Part shown: positions 48,493 to 59,237 of the stretch, in pieces | Layout of the letters: each line of letters opens with the position of its first letter | Position numbering within the stretch: position 1 is the first letter of the stretch | NCBI RefSeq assembly: GCF_035083965.1 | Contig: NC_089725.1 | Coordinates: forward strand, 26,607,925-26,671,924 | Length of the DNA stretch: 64,000 bases | Direction of reading: 5' to 3' | Source: Branchiostoma lanceolatum | Taxonomy: Eukaryota > Chordata > Leptocardii > Amphioxiformes > Branchiostomatidae | The notes under the pieces: generated by a model | What the model was told of the DNA's origin: nothing | Seen by the model: the letters and a program-made list of their open reading frames with translations, nothing else | Databases searched by the model: none | Program-made: the position numbers and the translations under genes

Positions 48493-51400
48493 TCACTGTT
48501 GAATCTGACGAAAGCTAACCAGGGAGATGGCCGATCCCAGGGGCGTGGGGTTTCCGTCCTGACTACAACCATCCAGGATCTCTTTGTGAGACTGTTTCGT
48601 CTCCATGCTGCAGAGACACACGGCGGTCACGAGGCTACCGAGCAGGGACGAAGCGAGGCTCACCACGTAACTCATCGTCTGGAAGGAAAAGGCAGAGATG
48701 ACCAGGTTGGCCGTGAAGACGACAGCCAGCAGAGCAGATACCGAAAACGCTTCAATCATCTCCCTCTTGGAAAACTTCGAGCACAGAGTCTTCAGACGGG
48801 AGCGACAGATGGCTGATGTGAAGAAGAACAGGTCAGCCGCGGTGCTGAGGAGTAGGAGTCCGCCATAGGAGGTGACAGTCGCGTATGGCGCCGTGGAACA
48901 AGAGACGACACCATCAAACGGACCACGGGAGGACCCGACACAACGTGGCTGTGGGTCATACAGGATGAGTGCGGTGAGGGAGACAACGCCGGACACAGCC
49001 CAGACTAGCACCAGGAAACCACATGTCGTGGCGGTAGACGGACTCGTGGATTGGCATTTCGTATATTGGCAGGCTGAACCGAACTTCATGGAAGCCGTAA
49101 GTTTTGAAACAAGGCAAAACAGCAAGGAACATGCAACAACCACCTTCCAGGGTCCCCCGGAGGAGTCCAGGACCTGTCCGGCTGTCTGACTGCCGTGGAA
49201 CAGGAGGAGAGCCAGGACCAGGTGCAGCCGCAGTACAGAACCTGTGGACCGGCGACTTTTACCCACTAAGAAGTGGATACAGGCAAAGGCCAGCAGTAGG
49301 AGCATGGAGGAACTGTTCACTACAATCAAGACTGTCCCCCGTCCGGACGGAGTCAGCATGGAGGTGTTGACGGGCTGGCCAGTTGGCCATGTAGCGTAAG
49401 TCGGTGATTCCTCCAATGGGTTTCTCCCCAGTTCGTTTGGATTGTGGGAAGGTAATATGAAAATACCTCTCCCTTGAGTGGTGACCTTGTTGTCAGCAGA
49501 TTGCCTATTCCCTTTTGATGGGGGTGCAAATCTGATATTAGCATTCGAAAATCTGTCGCCTGAAAAGTTCTCATACCTGAAAGTTTCCTTATCTATGACA
49601 CTTCGACAATACAAACGAAATGGATCGAACACCTTCCCGACAGGACACGACTTCGACCCAGCCATTCCGTTTAACTGTGTCTTAGTTGTGTTCATTTCGG
49701 AGAAGTCAAACAGGAGTCGCAGGGTTTGCGCACGCGCGTGTCCAGGATCTAACTGGAGGGCTGCATCTATGGAGCAGGTGACATTAGGCCACGAGCTGTC
49801 GGCAGCGCATCGAACGCAGTCGATGTTACGATACCTCTTAACACCGGTTGGACCGTTCAGGTACACATTAGCTGTGTAAGAGGAACACCTCTCCCTATCA
49901 CACTTACTGCTTAGGCTATCATCTATGCTTCGTGGTACGCAAGATCGCTCCATGACTCGTGGCACCAACTCCCAATCACAGAAGGGATTGCTTACAGGGC
50001 GAGTGACCATTCTCCGAATTGAGCCCCCCATGGAGCATCTGACTATACCTACCCACGACAGCTTCGTGGTGGCGTTGTTACAGTGCGCACAGAACAGGTT
50101 CCGGTAAGAGGTACCCGTCGTCGGGTCGAACACCGGTAGGTGAAGCAAGGGATCCTCGTCTGGATCGGACGAGCCCTCGCACATGTTCCGTTCAGCGGCA
50201 TCCTGGACGGCCGCTGGGCAGGTGGCCACCATCCAGTAGTAGTCGTGAAACCCGGGGGTGCCGATACACTGGAGGGGCTGCTGGTCGTCGAGATCCTCCT
50301 CCTCTCTTGTGTCGCGTTGCGTGCAGAAGAGGCGATGGTCAGCACAGCAGTTCCCGGCCCGTACGCACCCAGCTACACAGGAGCAGGTCCAGTCGAAGGC
50401 TGGCGAGTCGTCCTGGCATCGCCATCGGCAAGAGTCCGCCATTATGACCTTGAGAGAGGCAAGGTCGTCACCTGTGACGTTGCTCGTCGTTCCACACTCG
50501 GTATGGTAATCCTGGCAGCAGTCGTCGAACTCCCGGCAGCTGGAGTCGCACTGGCAGTTGAAGGTGCTGTTCCACTCACCACACCGGCCCGCACAGCTCT
50601 CCAGCTCCCCGCATCCAGCAAACTCACCTGTGGAGAAAACGCTGTCTAGTACTGGACCGCCATGATCAAGATAGCGCATCTACACTACCAAAAATCGTTT
50701 TTGTTTTGTTTTTCCTTCTTCAAAGAATTTTTTCTGTCAGTAAGAATATTATTCTGTATACAAGAATCCCTCTTTTAAGCACAAACAAGAATCCCTCTTT
50801 TAAGCACAAACAAGACTTGCATCCAAGAGTTTTTTTCTTGAACTTTCTTAAACCAAGAAAGTTTAAGATAATTATTCTAGTAGAATCAAATTTTCAAGAA
50901 AAAATATCTTAAGGAAAGAATCTGTAAGAATAAAATATTTGACCAAACAAAAATGAATCTTACAGTAAGGCAGAGAAAGCAATTTTTTCTAGAAAATTCT
51001 TATTGCAAAACATAATGCTAGAATTGAGTAGAAACATTTTCTTAACTTAAGAAAAAAACAGAATAAAATTCTTTTATAAGAATTGACATCGACAAGACTT
51101 CCCAGAAGGTTTCTTGAATTTTCTTTGTATAAGAAAATCTTTCTCGACAGGAGAAAACAAGAATCTAACAAAGAATAAGGTAGTGTATTTAACTCGGTAA
51201 TCTCTCTCTCTGTTCATGTAACAGTAACACTATACTGTCAGGCAGTTTAAAAGACTAGAACCTACTACACAAAGGTACAAATTCAGTTCTCTCCAAGCAG
51301 AGGTTGGTGGAGAAGATTGTGGCCTTTTAATTATATGCCCCGTTTTCTGTTGGGGGAGAGTGCCAACAGTAAACGGGGCATATGATGAAAAGGTCACAAT

Positions 51401-52115
51401 CTCCTCCACCAACCTCTGTTTGGAGAGTTCAAATTCAGGTACACATTTATGTATAAATGTATATATATTTCTAATCTATGGGTCTGAAAACCTTGCTTGC
51501 CAAAATAATTGCTTTACAAATGGTACATGCTTCAAATGCTTTGTAACATTGCAGAAAAAGAGCCCAAACATATACAATTATTTTTTTTGGATGTTGCTTT
51601 CGACAAAACAAAAAATGCTTTCCCACATCGATGGCATTACCTGTTGCCAGCGGCTCTGCGGTAGTTCCCATCGCGATCGGGGTGGGTTCAGTCGCTGTCC
51701 CGGCAGAGAGGACCTCGGAGTCGGCGTCAACCAGGAGGGACGTACGGGCAGGAACAGTAGGAGTTCCGGCGATGGTCCCGTTTTGCAGGCCGGCCTGTTT
51801 CGTTCCAGGGTGAGGAAGTTGGCTGCGCGGGGTAGTTTCGGGATGCGGACGTCTTAGGGGTAGTCGCCCCACGAGGGACGGTGGCAGTCTTGGGGGAAAA
51901 CCTCTTCGTTTCTGCCTACTTCTGCCGACATCGGGGTCCGTCGGGTTTGAATTGCTCACCTGGCGGGGTGCTTCTACCGTGCCACCGGGTTCCGGCACAA
52001 GCGGGCTCGTGTCAGCGTGGTGGAACTCTCCACTGGTAGAACTGGCGTCTGCGTGAAGCAAGGCGATGGCGGAAAGTACAAGCAGCCACAAGGGCGAGGC
52101 TCGTGTGCATGTCAT
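48493..52115 (-). CDS. Somatomedin-B domain seven-transmembrane receptor (869 aa)
   Basis: Exon 1 (52115-51641) begins at ATG 52115 with a signal peptide ([15 protein letters not shown]) and a Pro/Thr/Arg-rich stalk, ending in phase 1. Exon 2 (50627-48493) completes the Gly codon and carries the rest. Two somatomedin-B-like modules lie at about 164-203 (SCAGRC...CQCDSSC...DCC) and 224-260 (SCRWRC...CSC...NCC). A Cys-rich, N-glycosylation-site-bearing ectodomain follows, then a [14 protein letters not shown] motif (about 485-498) like the one preceding the helices in Methuselah-like and adhesion-type receptors. Seven hydrophobic helices start near residue 588. No clear GPS cleavage motif (HL/T) is seen. 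It probably acts as a surface receptor of the secretin/adhesion-like type; ligand unknown. Amphioxus is known to have receptors with somatomedin-B domains. Confidence 0.9.
50683..51185. mobile_element. AT-rich MITE with CACTACC/GGTAGTG ends in receptor intron
   Basis: It begins CACTACC and ends GGTAGTG, flanked on both sides by TA (50681-50682 and 51186-51187). The 503-bp interior is AT-rich and full of short AAGAAT/ATTCTT inverted motifs, plus a 27-bp direct repeat of AAGAATCCCTCTTTTAAGCA near 50760-50812. The ORFs in it are short. TA flanks suggest a Tc1/mariner-type target, while CACTA ends would fit another superfamily, so the class is open. Confidence 0.6.
51278..51431. repeat. Fold-back element with CTCCAAGCAGAGGTT ends, copy 1
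   Basis: The left arm starts TTCTCTCCAAGCAGAGGTTG and runs to CCGTTTTCTGTTGG. The right arm from CCAACAGTAAACGGGGCATA to CAACCTCTGTTTGGAGAG is its reverse complement with few mismatches. The arms are about 65 bp. It lies in the SMB receptor intron, on the 3' side of coding exon 1. Confidence 0.8.
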
Positions 52116-53125
52116 ATCTTAACCTGCAACCACGAATAGAAATGGAAAATGAAGACCATGAACACACACGATATTCTTTCAACAACGCAATGTCAGTCAA
52201 TTAATTTATACATTATTCTCCAAGCAGAGGTTTAGATCGGGGGCTAGTAGCGGCTGCAATTTCTAACGCCGCCCTCCACGGTCCAGGGAGGGCAGCGTTA
52301 GAAATTGCGGCCACTACTAGCCCCCGATCGAAACCTCTGCTTGGAGAATATTTGAACATTGCATTCCCAGTGATGTTAGCACAAGGTTACCAAGAGGCAT
52401 AAGATCATAAATATAGAAGATTATTAATTTTCCGTTTAATCCAAATTGAGAAATAGCATGATTAGCGTGAAGGTCGCTGATGAAGACAGAATATAATCCG
52501 ATAGAATTGTGTAGTATAATAGCATCAGCTCTGACGTTGTCATGGAGCATGATGTGGTACATTTTGCGTGGTTTTCAAACCAAATGTTAAATGCCGAAGA
52601 CAAATGAAGAAGCGCACAATGCCGTACAGCTCTCTGAGATTCGGTGCATAAAGTACGAAGAACAGACGTTAAGGACGACAATGCTGGCAAATATTCTGCT
52701 AGCACTGAACCATGAGGAAGAAGAAAACGTCGAAGCGGATTTGATCACTCGTTGTGGCATTGTCACTACCTGAATTAATAGAATTCTGTGAGATCTAGAA
52801 ATTACCGGGTGAAAATGAATATTTTTCCAATTACCACAATTCTAAAAAAAAGTTTCAGCTGTGCTTATTGAATGCCAGACTAGCAGTAAGAATTTTGTGA
52901 CTGTCCTTGATTACCCCCCAAAACAACTGTGCATGGCTGACATCTACACTACTTTATCAAGTAAGTATGTCAGTCTGAATTGCAAAATTGCACTACCAGG
53001 GCCTCACTAAAAACCAGTGACCAGTCACCATGGCTTACGAAAACAGTAATAAATAGATATATAGATTGTAATTCCGGCATTACGAGTACGCTAGAGTTAC
53101 AGACATGAGCGGGAGACTGTCACCT
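52116..53125 (-). other. Possible 5' UTR intron of the SMB receptor gene
   Basis: On the minus strand GTGGTTGCAG is a good acceptor ending at 52124, eight bases before the ATG. A donor candidate CTAACAG|GTGACAG lies at 53124 in a GC-richer stretch (about 53120-53240) that could hold a noncoding first exon. Only the acceptor is convincing. Confidence 0.35.
52217..52350. repeat. Fold-back element with CTCCAAGCAGAGGTT ends, copy 2
   Basis: The left arm ATTCTCCAAGCAGAGGTTTA continues through GATCGGGGGCTAGTAG and CAATTTCTAACGC. The right arm returns the same blocks inverted, ending AACCTCTGCTTGGAGAAT. Its ends are the same as those of copy 1 at 51278, but the interior is different. It lies about 100 bp upstream of the receptor ATG, in the presumed 5' intron. 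Confidence 0.85.
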
Positions 53126-54430
53126 GTTAGTGGACTTCACTACTGAAGCGGCGGTCATCCAGGAGACAAGGACGGCGCGAACTGGTATCTCACAGCTCGG
53201 TCCGTCTTTCTGTGGCCGCGTCGTGAGCTGGTCAGAGGAGGATTAGTTCTAAAAGTAGGAGATGAATCAGTTGGACTTAATGAGGTTTGGAGTAGAAGAA
53301 TATTAAAAGGGGATGAAGTGATCGCTCCTCACAGCTGTGTGGCAGCGTTGCCTCGGAAACTGCGTGGGTTTATATGTGTCTTCCCTGGAACATCCTGTCG
53401 CACGGAACTGGAACACTTGAGGTATGCGTACATCCTGTGACTGGTCGATTGAACAAAAGCGCCTTGAGAGATTTTCAAACGATAGATCTTCTCTAAAAGG
53501 AAAGTGTTAACGAAACACATCATTTATTTCCTGTGACTCTTCGAACTATCAAATGCACTTTGGGAGACTCTCAAACGATACGAAACTTGTCAACACAACT
53601 GGGAAAGTGTTGCAACAAGTTTCGTTTCAGCACCAAGGTCAGAGACCATGTCAACATTTGGTAATCTTCTTGGTAGTACTCTCTTGGGTTCGTTGGAGGT
53701 AAATGGGCAAACATCTCCATGTCTTGAAAATAGCAAGGCTTTTCAGGAAAACACATGTAGAGAGGCACATTATATGGTACAGATTTTGTCTTGTTTTTAG
53801 TGGATTCATGAAACGCACATCTTGTCAAAATCTTCATCAACTATTCACAAAAATCCAGGACAAAGAAACACAGAAAACGCTAATCATTACACCAGAAGGT
53901 GTTATGATTAACAACAAAACATGTGTCCATCATATCTTTTTATCATTCAACACTTAATTACGACAGCATCTTCCTTCATTTCCGCAGTCACCAGAATATC
54001 CTATCTCCGTTGATTAGCTCTGGATTATTCCGCACCACCTGCTATGTCTTTGGTGATCACGAGAGCTCCGGGTAGCGGGAATCTCTCTTTCTGCGAAGAC
54101 AACATGCTGTTCCGACGTCCGGCGATGAGGTTAGGAGTTCTGTTAACACCTGTTACCGTCACACCAAAGGTGATGACATCCGAGGTGCAAATTTCTTGAA
54201 TGTATGTTGCTAATTGTTTCATTACATCTATTTTTTACACATCACAAACCATCATATGCAGGAGGGACACTGTGTCTCTAACCTTCAAATGAAGTATATC
54301 TTGTTACAATTCCTTAGAATCAAAAAGGTAAAACAGCCGACCTCAGACTGAGACAAAGACAGTGTAACGTTTTTTTCGATGTATTGCAATGTGGTCACAG
54401 TTCGTATGTTCAGCCAAGCACTCTGGGCAA

Positions 54431-54500
54431 CACGATAAGTGTGTTGGGTTCTTTAACATGCAGCGGTTTGACGCCTGAAGCTCCCTCACACACTGGGCAC
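54431..54500. repeat. Dispersed repeat, copy 2 (TGTGTTGGGTTCTTT family)
   Basis: GATAAGTGTGTTGGGTTCTT, then TGCAGCGGTTTGACGCC and GAAGCTC, matches the copy at 38430 in the same orientation at about 80% over 70 bp. Confidence 0.7.
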
Positions 54501-54764
54501 AGTCTTTACTATACCATGTACATGTGTAGTTTATTCTAATGGGACAAAGTGTGGTGTTCTTGTATGGCTGTATAAAAAATCTTCCAAAATAGAATTGGAG
54601 AAGTGTAAAAGTACTATATCCATACACTGCCAAACATTGCAAACCAGCATGCAACCACATGTTACAACATCGTCCAAATTGCCTTCATCACAAGTGACCC
54701 TGCAGATATACTAGCTTGCAACATAGCAGGCAACATGGTGGACTCTTGTAGACAAGTTATTGTG

Positions 54765-54770
54765 TTTATT
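54765..54770 (-). promoter_or_regulatory. Possible poly(A) signal of the SRD5A gene
   Basis: TTTATT on the plus strand is AATAAA on the gene strand, about 650 bp after the stop codon. No closer canonical signal was noticed. Confidence 0.4.
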
Positions 54771-55422
54771 GATTTGTAAAAGAACCTGATATGTAGTAAA
54801 AACATAATAGTTCATAGGATAGACGAGTTGTAAAAACAATATATAACATTGTGCATAAAAAATTCTGTCGTAGTGGTTCCTAGGTTTTCAGTTATACATT
54901 TGGCACATGACTTTCACAAGTCTCTTTTGTATAGTAACTACATTTCTAATCATTATGGGTTTGTCCCTATGTATGTTACAACAGCATAACTATTATTGGC
55001 ACATTATTCAATTCTCCTGAGTAAATATTGTTCTTTTAAAATTCCTGAGACCTCTAGTACTGAGACTTTTGGACACACTAAGATTGACACGTTTCTGATA
55101 ACTAAGAATTAATACTTTAAAACTGTACATACCGGTGTTGTAAATCAAAACTGAGTAGCACAATGGTAGTTACACATACAAATGATGGATGGACTACCTG
55201 TATTTGTCTTACCAATAATTGATGTACAAAGTATCTGCTTATTTCTACTTGTCACACCTATCTTGACAATACATGATATTACATTACATTACATTACATG
55301 TGCAGATGACAACTTGGATGGCATAATCTCTTAAACCTTAGTGTTTCCTGAGTGTTCAATGTTGCCTGACCATCCTCTGCTTTCATGTAAGTAGCTTTGT
55401 TTATGGTGATGGAATGAGAAGC

Positions 55423-57744
55423 TCACAGCAAGAAGGGGATGATGGCTGCTCTGCCTTTGGGGTAACTGTCAAACTTCTGCAGGTACCACCTACAACAGGC
55501 CAGAAGCACAGGGAAGTTCAAAGTTAGTCAAAGCATGCCAGACAAGTACAATAATTTCATCTATCTATCTGCCTTTTAATATAAAAAGCTACATATATGT
55601 ATGCCAATATATCTACACACACACACACACACAGATGCACAAACATGCACAAATGCACACACACACATACATACATACACGCACAAATACAGGAACACAC
55701 ATACACACACTCTTATCAAGCAAACATAAGTATACCTGTAACAGAAAGCCATCAGCCCTTACTTGTGATGAGTGTATGCCCTGGGTCCAACGTTGAGAGC
55801 TGTGAAGGTGGCAAAAGCTGCAGCCTGGAGAGACCAGCAGGCCACGGCAAACCCCGCCCACTCCAAAGTCTCACCGAAGAAGTTAGCACCGGAAACATAC
55901 GTAAACATCCCTCCTGTGATGTCCATGAAAAAGACAACAAAAATCAACATGTGTGTGTGGACAAAAGTTGACCTACTGTTTGAAATACAAGATACATTCT
56001 GCATGATGAAACATTAATACATGACTAGTACTCAGCAACTTGTGTGTGAGTTCCCCAGTAAGGGCCCATACTAGTCACCTTTGTTGTACGATCATCGTAC
56101 GATCACATATTAAGGGTGTTATTCGGATAGTCATGCATGTGTCTTACAAAAGTCAGCTGACTTGTTACAGAAAAGCGTCAGAGGTTGGTTCTGTCACAGT
56201 CTACTTGGAAATCCTACCACTTCAAAACTGTACAATTGCCTATGACGAATGTGACCACGCTGAAAGTTTGAAATCTCAGCTGTCAGGAAATATTACAGCA
56301 CAGAGGAGCCCACCTTGTGGAATCTTGTAGCCTGTCTCCCCAGGCTTCCTAAGGTTGCGCAGAACATGGTCCGAGTGGAGGTTTATGGCCATTCCAACAG
56401 CAAACATCAGGATCCCTGCAAAAGGAACATCCTACATAAAACTTACAACACGACACGTACATGTCATCACAGCATAGTGCAGGTTCAAAGATTCACATGT
56501 TTCATTGGCCAGGACAAAAATCTGTTACTCTGGCCTATATGTAACTTGTCATAAACTGAGAACTGAGGCACAGGGACAAAATGAATCTCAACACTGTGTC
56601 CTGGAGAATGGTTCTGATTTCTAGCTGACTAAAATGTACAGTTAACTCCCTTAAAACTCTTTAGCCTAAAGCATAAATTGTGAGGACCACACAAAATTAC
56701 CATTATAGCAGCCATGTAAGAAGTAGAGATACACTATACACACCTACAATAAATCTGGGATCTGTCAGCCAGCCATCTGGATACTGTGCATACTGAGACA
56801 GGTACCTGGCCTGCATGTAACCGTTGTACACACAGAACAGGAGGGCAAGGAGAAAGGGAATCAGCGGGGTGGGCTTCCCTCCACGGATTAGCATAGGGAA
56901 TATTAAAGACCTGCAAAGAGAGTAAAGATATAAGGCTCATGTAAAAACAGCTTTTATTGTTATGTTATGTTATGTTATGTTATGTTATGTTATGTTATGC
57001 ACCATGTTCTCTATCTCCTCATTTCAATCATAAATTGACATTCAAATTAAAATTCAATCTAATATGTTTCATGGGAAAAGTTTCGCTGCTTCACTCATGG
57101 TTGACTGCACAAAAAATACATCCTTGATGCTGAACTGAGTGGACTCACAAAACTTAGAAAGAAGCCAGAAGCAAAGTCCTCACATCTAAGGCAGAGAATA
57201 CCCATCCTGCTAAACGTTAATTGTCTTGGAATGGAAAACTCTATCCGGAACATCGCATTGAAACTGCTTTATCATATATTGTATATTGTCAAGTTACCAG
57301 AGCTAGCCCTTTATAATAGCCTCTGGATATAGCTGGGCAGTCCTGGCTGTATGTCATTTTATACAGCCTTATAAATCAAATCAAATCAAATCAACTCAAA
57401 CATCTTATTTGCAAACCAAGACAATCCATGCCCATATACCTCTGGAAGTAGTGCACCATGAACAAGGCCAGCAGGACTCTGTTGGGAAGATAGGCGATCC
57501 TGTCAGCTGGTGTGGCCAGCAGGAGGAGACACGGGACTACAAACGCAGGCAGCTCCTGTACGACCCACGCCAGGCGCGCAGGCAGGAAACCTGGCACGAT
57601 GAACTGAGTGGAGTTGCGACCGTACAGCGCCGTGGTCACGAACGTGAGAAGGAGGAAGGTGGGGATAGACACGGCGATCATGCCATAGGCCATGTAGTCC
57701 AGCAGGGCCAGCTCATCACTGGGCAGCTCCAGGGAACCAGGCAT
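55423..57744 (-). CDS. SRD5A1: 3-oxo-5-alpha-steroid 4-dehydrogenase (steroid 5-alpha-reductase type 1-like)
   Basis: Five exons on the minus strand, 57744-57440, 56910-56744, 56415-56314, 55913-55763 and 55489-55423, agree in phase (2,1,1,2) and encode 263 residues (human SRD5A1 is 259). The product reduces the delta-4 bond of 3-oxo steroids with NADPH in the endoplasmic reticulum membrane. Visible family blocks: AWVVQELP with Gln63-Glu64, HYFQRSLIFPMLIRGGKPTP, NGYMQARYLS, WLTDPRF, NLHSDHVLRNLRKPGETGYK, GANFFGETLEW with Glu206, and the C-terminal YLQKF..YPKGRAAIIPFLL. The many hydrophobic segments fit the polytopic fold. All catalytic-region residues I can check are intact, so it looks functional. 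Whether it is orthologous to SRD5A1 alone or pre-dates the SRD5A1/SRD5A2 split is not decided by eye, though it reads closer to type 1. Confidence 0.96.
56956..57000. repeat. (TTATG)n microsatellite in SRD5A intron 1
   Basis: About eight uninterrupted copies of the pentamer TTATG lie 46 bp upstream of exon 2 on the gene strand. Confidence 0.95.
57285..57400. repeat. Possible LINE 3' tail, copy 2
   Basis: GTTACCAGAGCTAGCCCTTT, then ATAATAGCC, then TCCTGGCTGTATG, ends in AAATCAAATCAAATCAAATC. It is similar in order to 43318-43420. It lies in SRD5A intron 1, 40 bp from exon 1. Confidence 0.6.
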
Positions 57745-57966
57745 GATGGATGATCAAGTAGTGAAGAGGTCTGTCTCTAGGTAAAACATTAACGTTACAC
57801 ATGTAACGTTAAACATTAATACAGAAGCAGTTAAACATATTAAATGTTAACGTTACAATATATTGGACGCAACTATCTACAATCCACAGTCTACATGTAC
57901 ATAGTCCGTGTGGGAACCGGAAAAATACATTGTAGTATTTTGGCTTCGCCTAATAGTGTGATATTG

Positions 57967-57976
57967 CCCCGCCCCC
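57967..57976. promoter_or_regulatory. GC box upstream of SRD5A
   Basis: CCCCGCCCCC, with a second ACGCCCC nearby, lies about 220 bp upstream of the SRD5A ATG. It is a plausible Sp1-type site in a TATA-less promoter. The transcription start is not known. Confidence 0.4.
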
Positions 57977-58934
57977 TAGCACGCCCCTACCACGGTCAGC
58001 TGTTGGTGGTGGCCGGTTCAACTACAAGCCCCCCTCCCCCTTCCTATAGTTACACAACACTCTTTCCGTCATGGGACATGTGGGATATATAAAAGGTACA
58101 AAACACGCATACACAAGTGTAAAAGATCTACCCTGTACTCTTTTGTGCCCGTTGGTCAAAACGATAACGTTATTGTTAACGGTATCTGGTTATTTTCAAT
58201 TTCAGTTTGAAAACTGCACGTTGCATGGACGGCCGGCCGAAATATTATGATTTCAGTGTCCCAAGAAAAGCCTTACTAGTAGTATGGTGAGACAACAAGT
58301 AAAAACTGTACAACTTTAAACTCGTTAACGGCGCAACACAGCATATGTCTGCTTGAGGATTTACCTTTGGATAACAGCAGCACTACAGAACTATACCTCC
58401 CAAGTCCCAACTAACTCGTGGTCGCCGATGGTTTCACAATATCACCTGCCTTGACCTTTGGTCCTACAACGCCATCCGTCGAGTGTTTGCAGAATTGCAG
58501 CAAATACTAAGGCGTTCGAACAGTGTGCTGCCAATATATCGTTACAGAATAAGCAGTAAACCAGAGTTTTACTCAACATTTACTATGCCACTGCAGCTAG
58601 AGGATTTCGAACTTGGATTGAAAAAGTTTAAAATCCTAAAGAAGAAATCAAGGTGAAAACAACGGAAGAAAATTGATTCAAACAGCCACCGACCTGAGTG
58701 TAATCTTTTAATTATAGCTACTGGTGAAATAAAGCAAATTTCAAAGGTAACATTTGCAGGCAAATGAATAACGTTAACCTTAACTAGTCTATCCTAACAT
58801 GATTGGCAAAGATAAATATTTCGGTGAGTTCCACTTTTCTCTGTGTTGGAGCAAAGTTCAACTTCCAACAGGATTATATCATAGATGATAACATTGTCAC
58901 AATCATCAGATATCAAAAGTTTGATAATGGATCA
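57977..58934. other. Intergenic region between SRD5A and the nicotinic subunit
   Basis: No exon is supported. It should hold the upstream region of SRD5A; the short open frames have no recognisable content. Confidence 0.45.
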
Positions 58935-58949
58935 TTTATTATCTTTATT
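58935..58949 (-). promoter_or_regulatory. Poly(A) signals of the nicotinic subunit gene
   Basis: Two AATAAA sites on the minus strand (58940-58935 and 58949-58944) lie about 290-300 bp after the stop codon at 59240-59238. Confidence 0.55.
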
Positions 58950-59237
58950 GCATTAGTTTTCGTATCACCAATACAATAGATAGTTATAGTCTTGGACAAC
59001 AACGGCAATATGAAATGAGTCAACTGAAAATTGGCTTAAGCTCTACACTTCTAAATATGACTATGAGGAGTAATTTAATGTGACCAAATGTGAGTCTATA
59101 TTACACGACACTGACTTTTCATCCACTTTACAGTTATCACAGATAATAAGACAGAATCCGGATGTTCTAGCTTAATTCGCACAGATCGTCCCATGGTGTA
59201 TACGCCGCACCTGTCTCTTCCTGTCAATTACTTGCGT

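Larger units (their letters stand above)
52360..55422. other. Gene-free interval and SRD5A 3' UTR
   Basis: No coding exon is supported between the receptor and SRD5A. It contains a second copy of the TGTGTTGGGTTCTTT repeat (54431-54500). The right part is the presumed 3' UTR of the SRD5A gene; a minus-strand AATAAA lies at 54770-54765. TTACA repeats occur near 55275. Confidence 0.5.

Noticed and set aside
55600..55735. ORFs across the CA/CACA stretch near SRD5A exon 4
   Set aside because: They are simple-repeat translations in an intron of the SRD5A gene.
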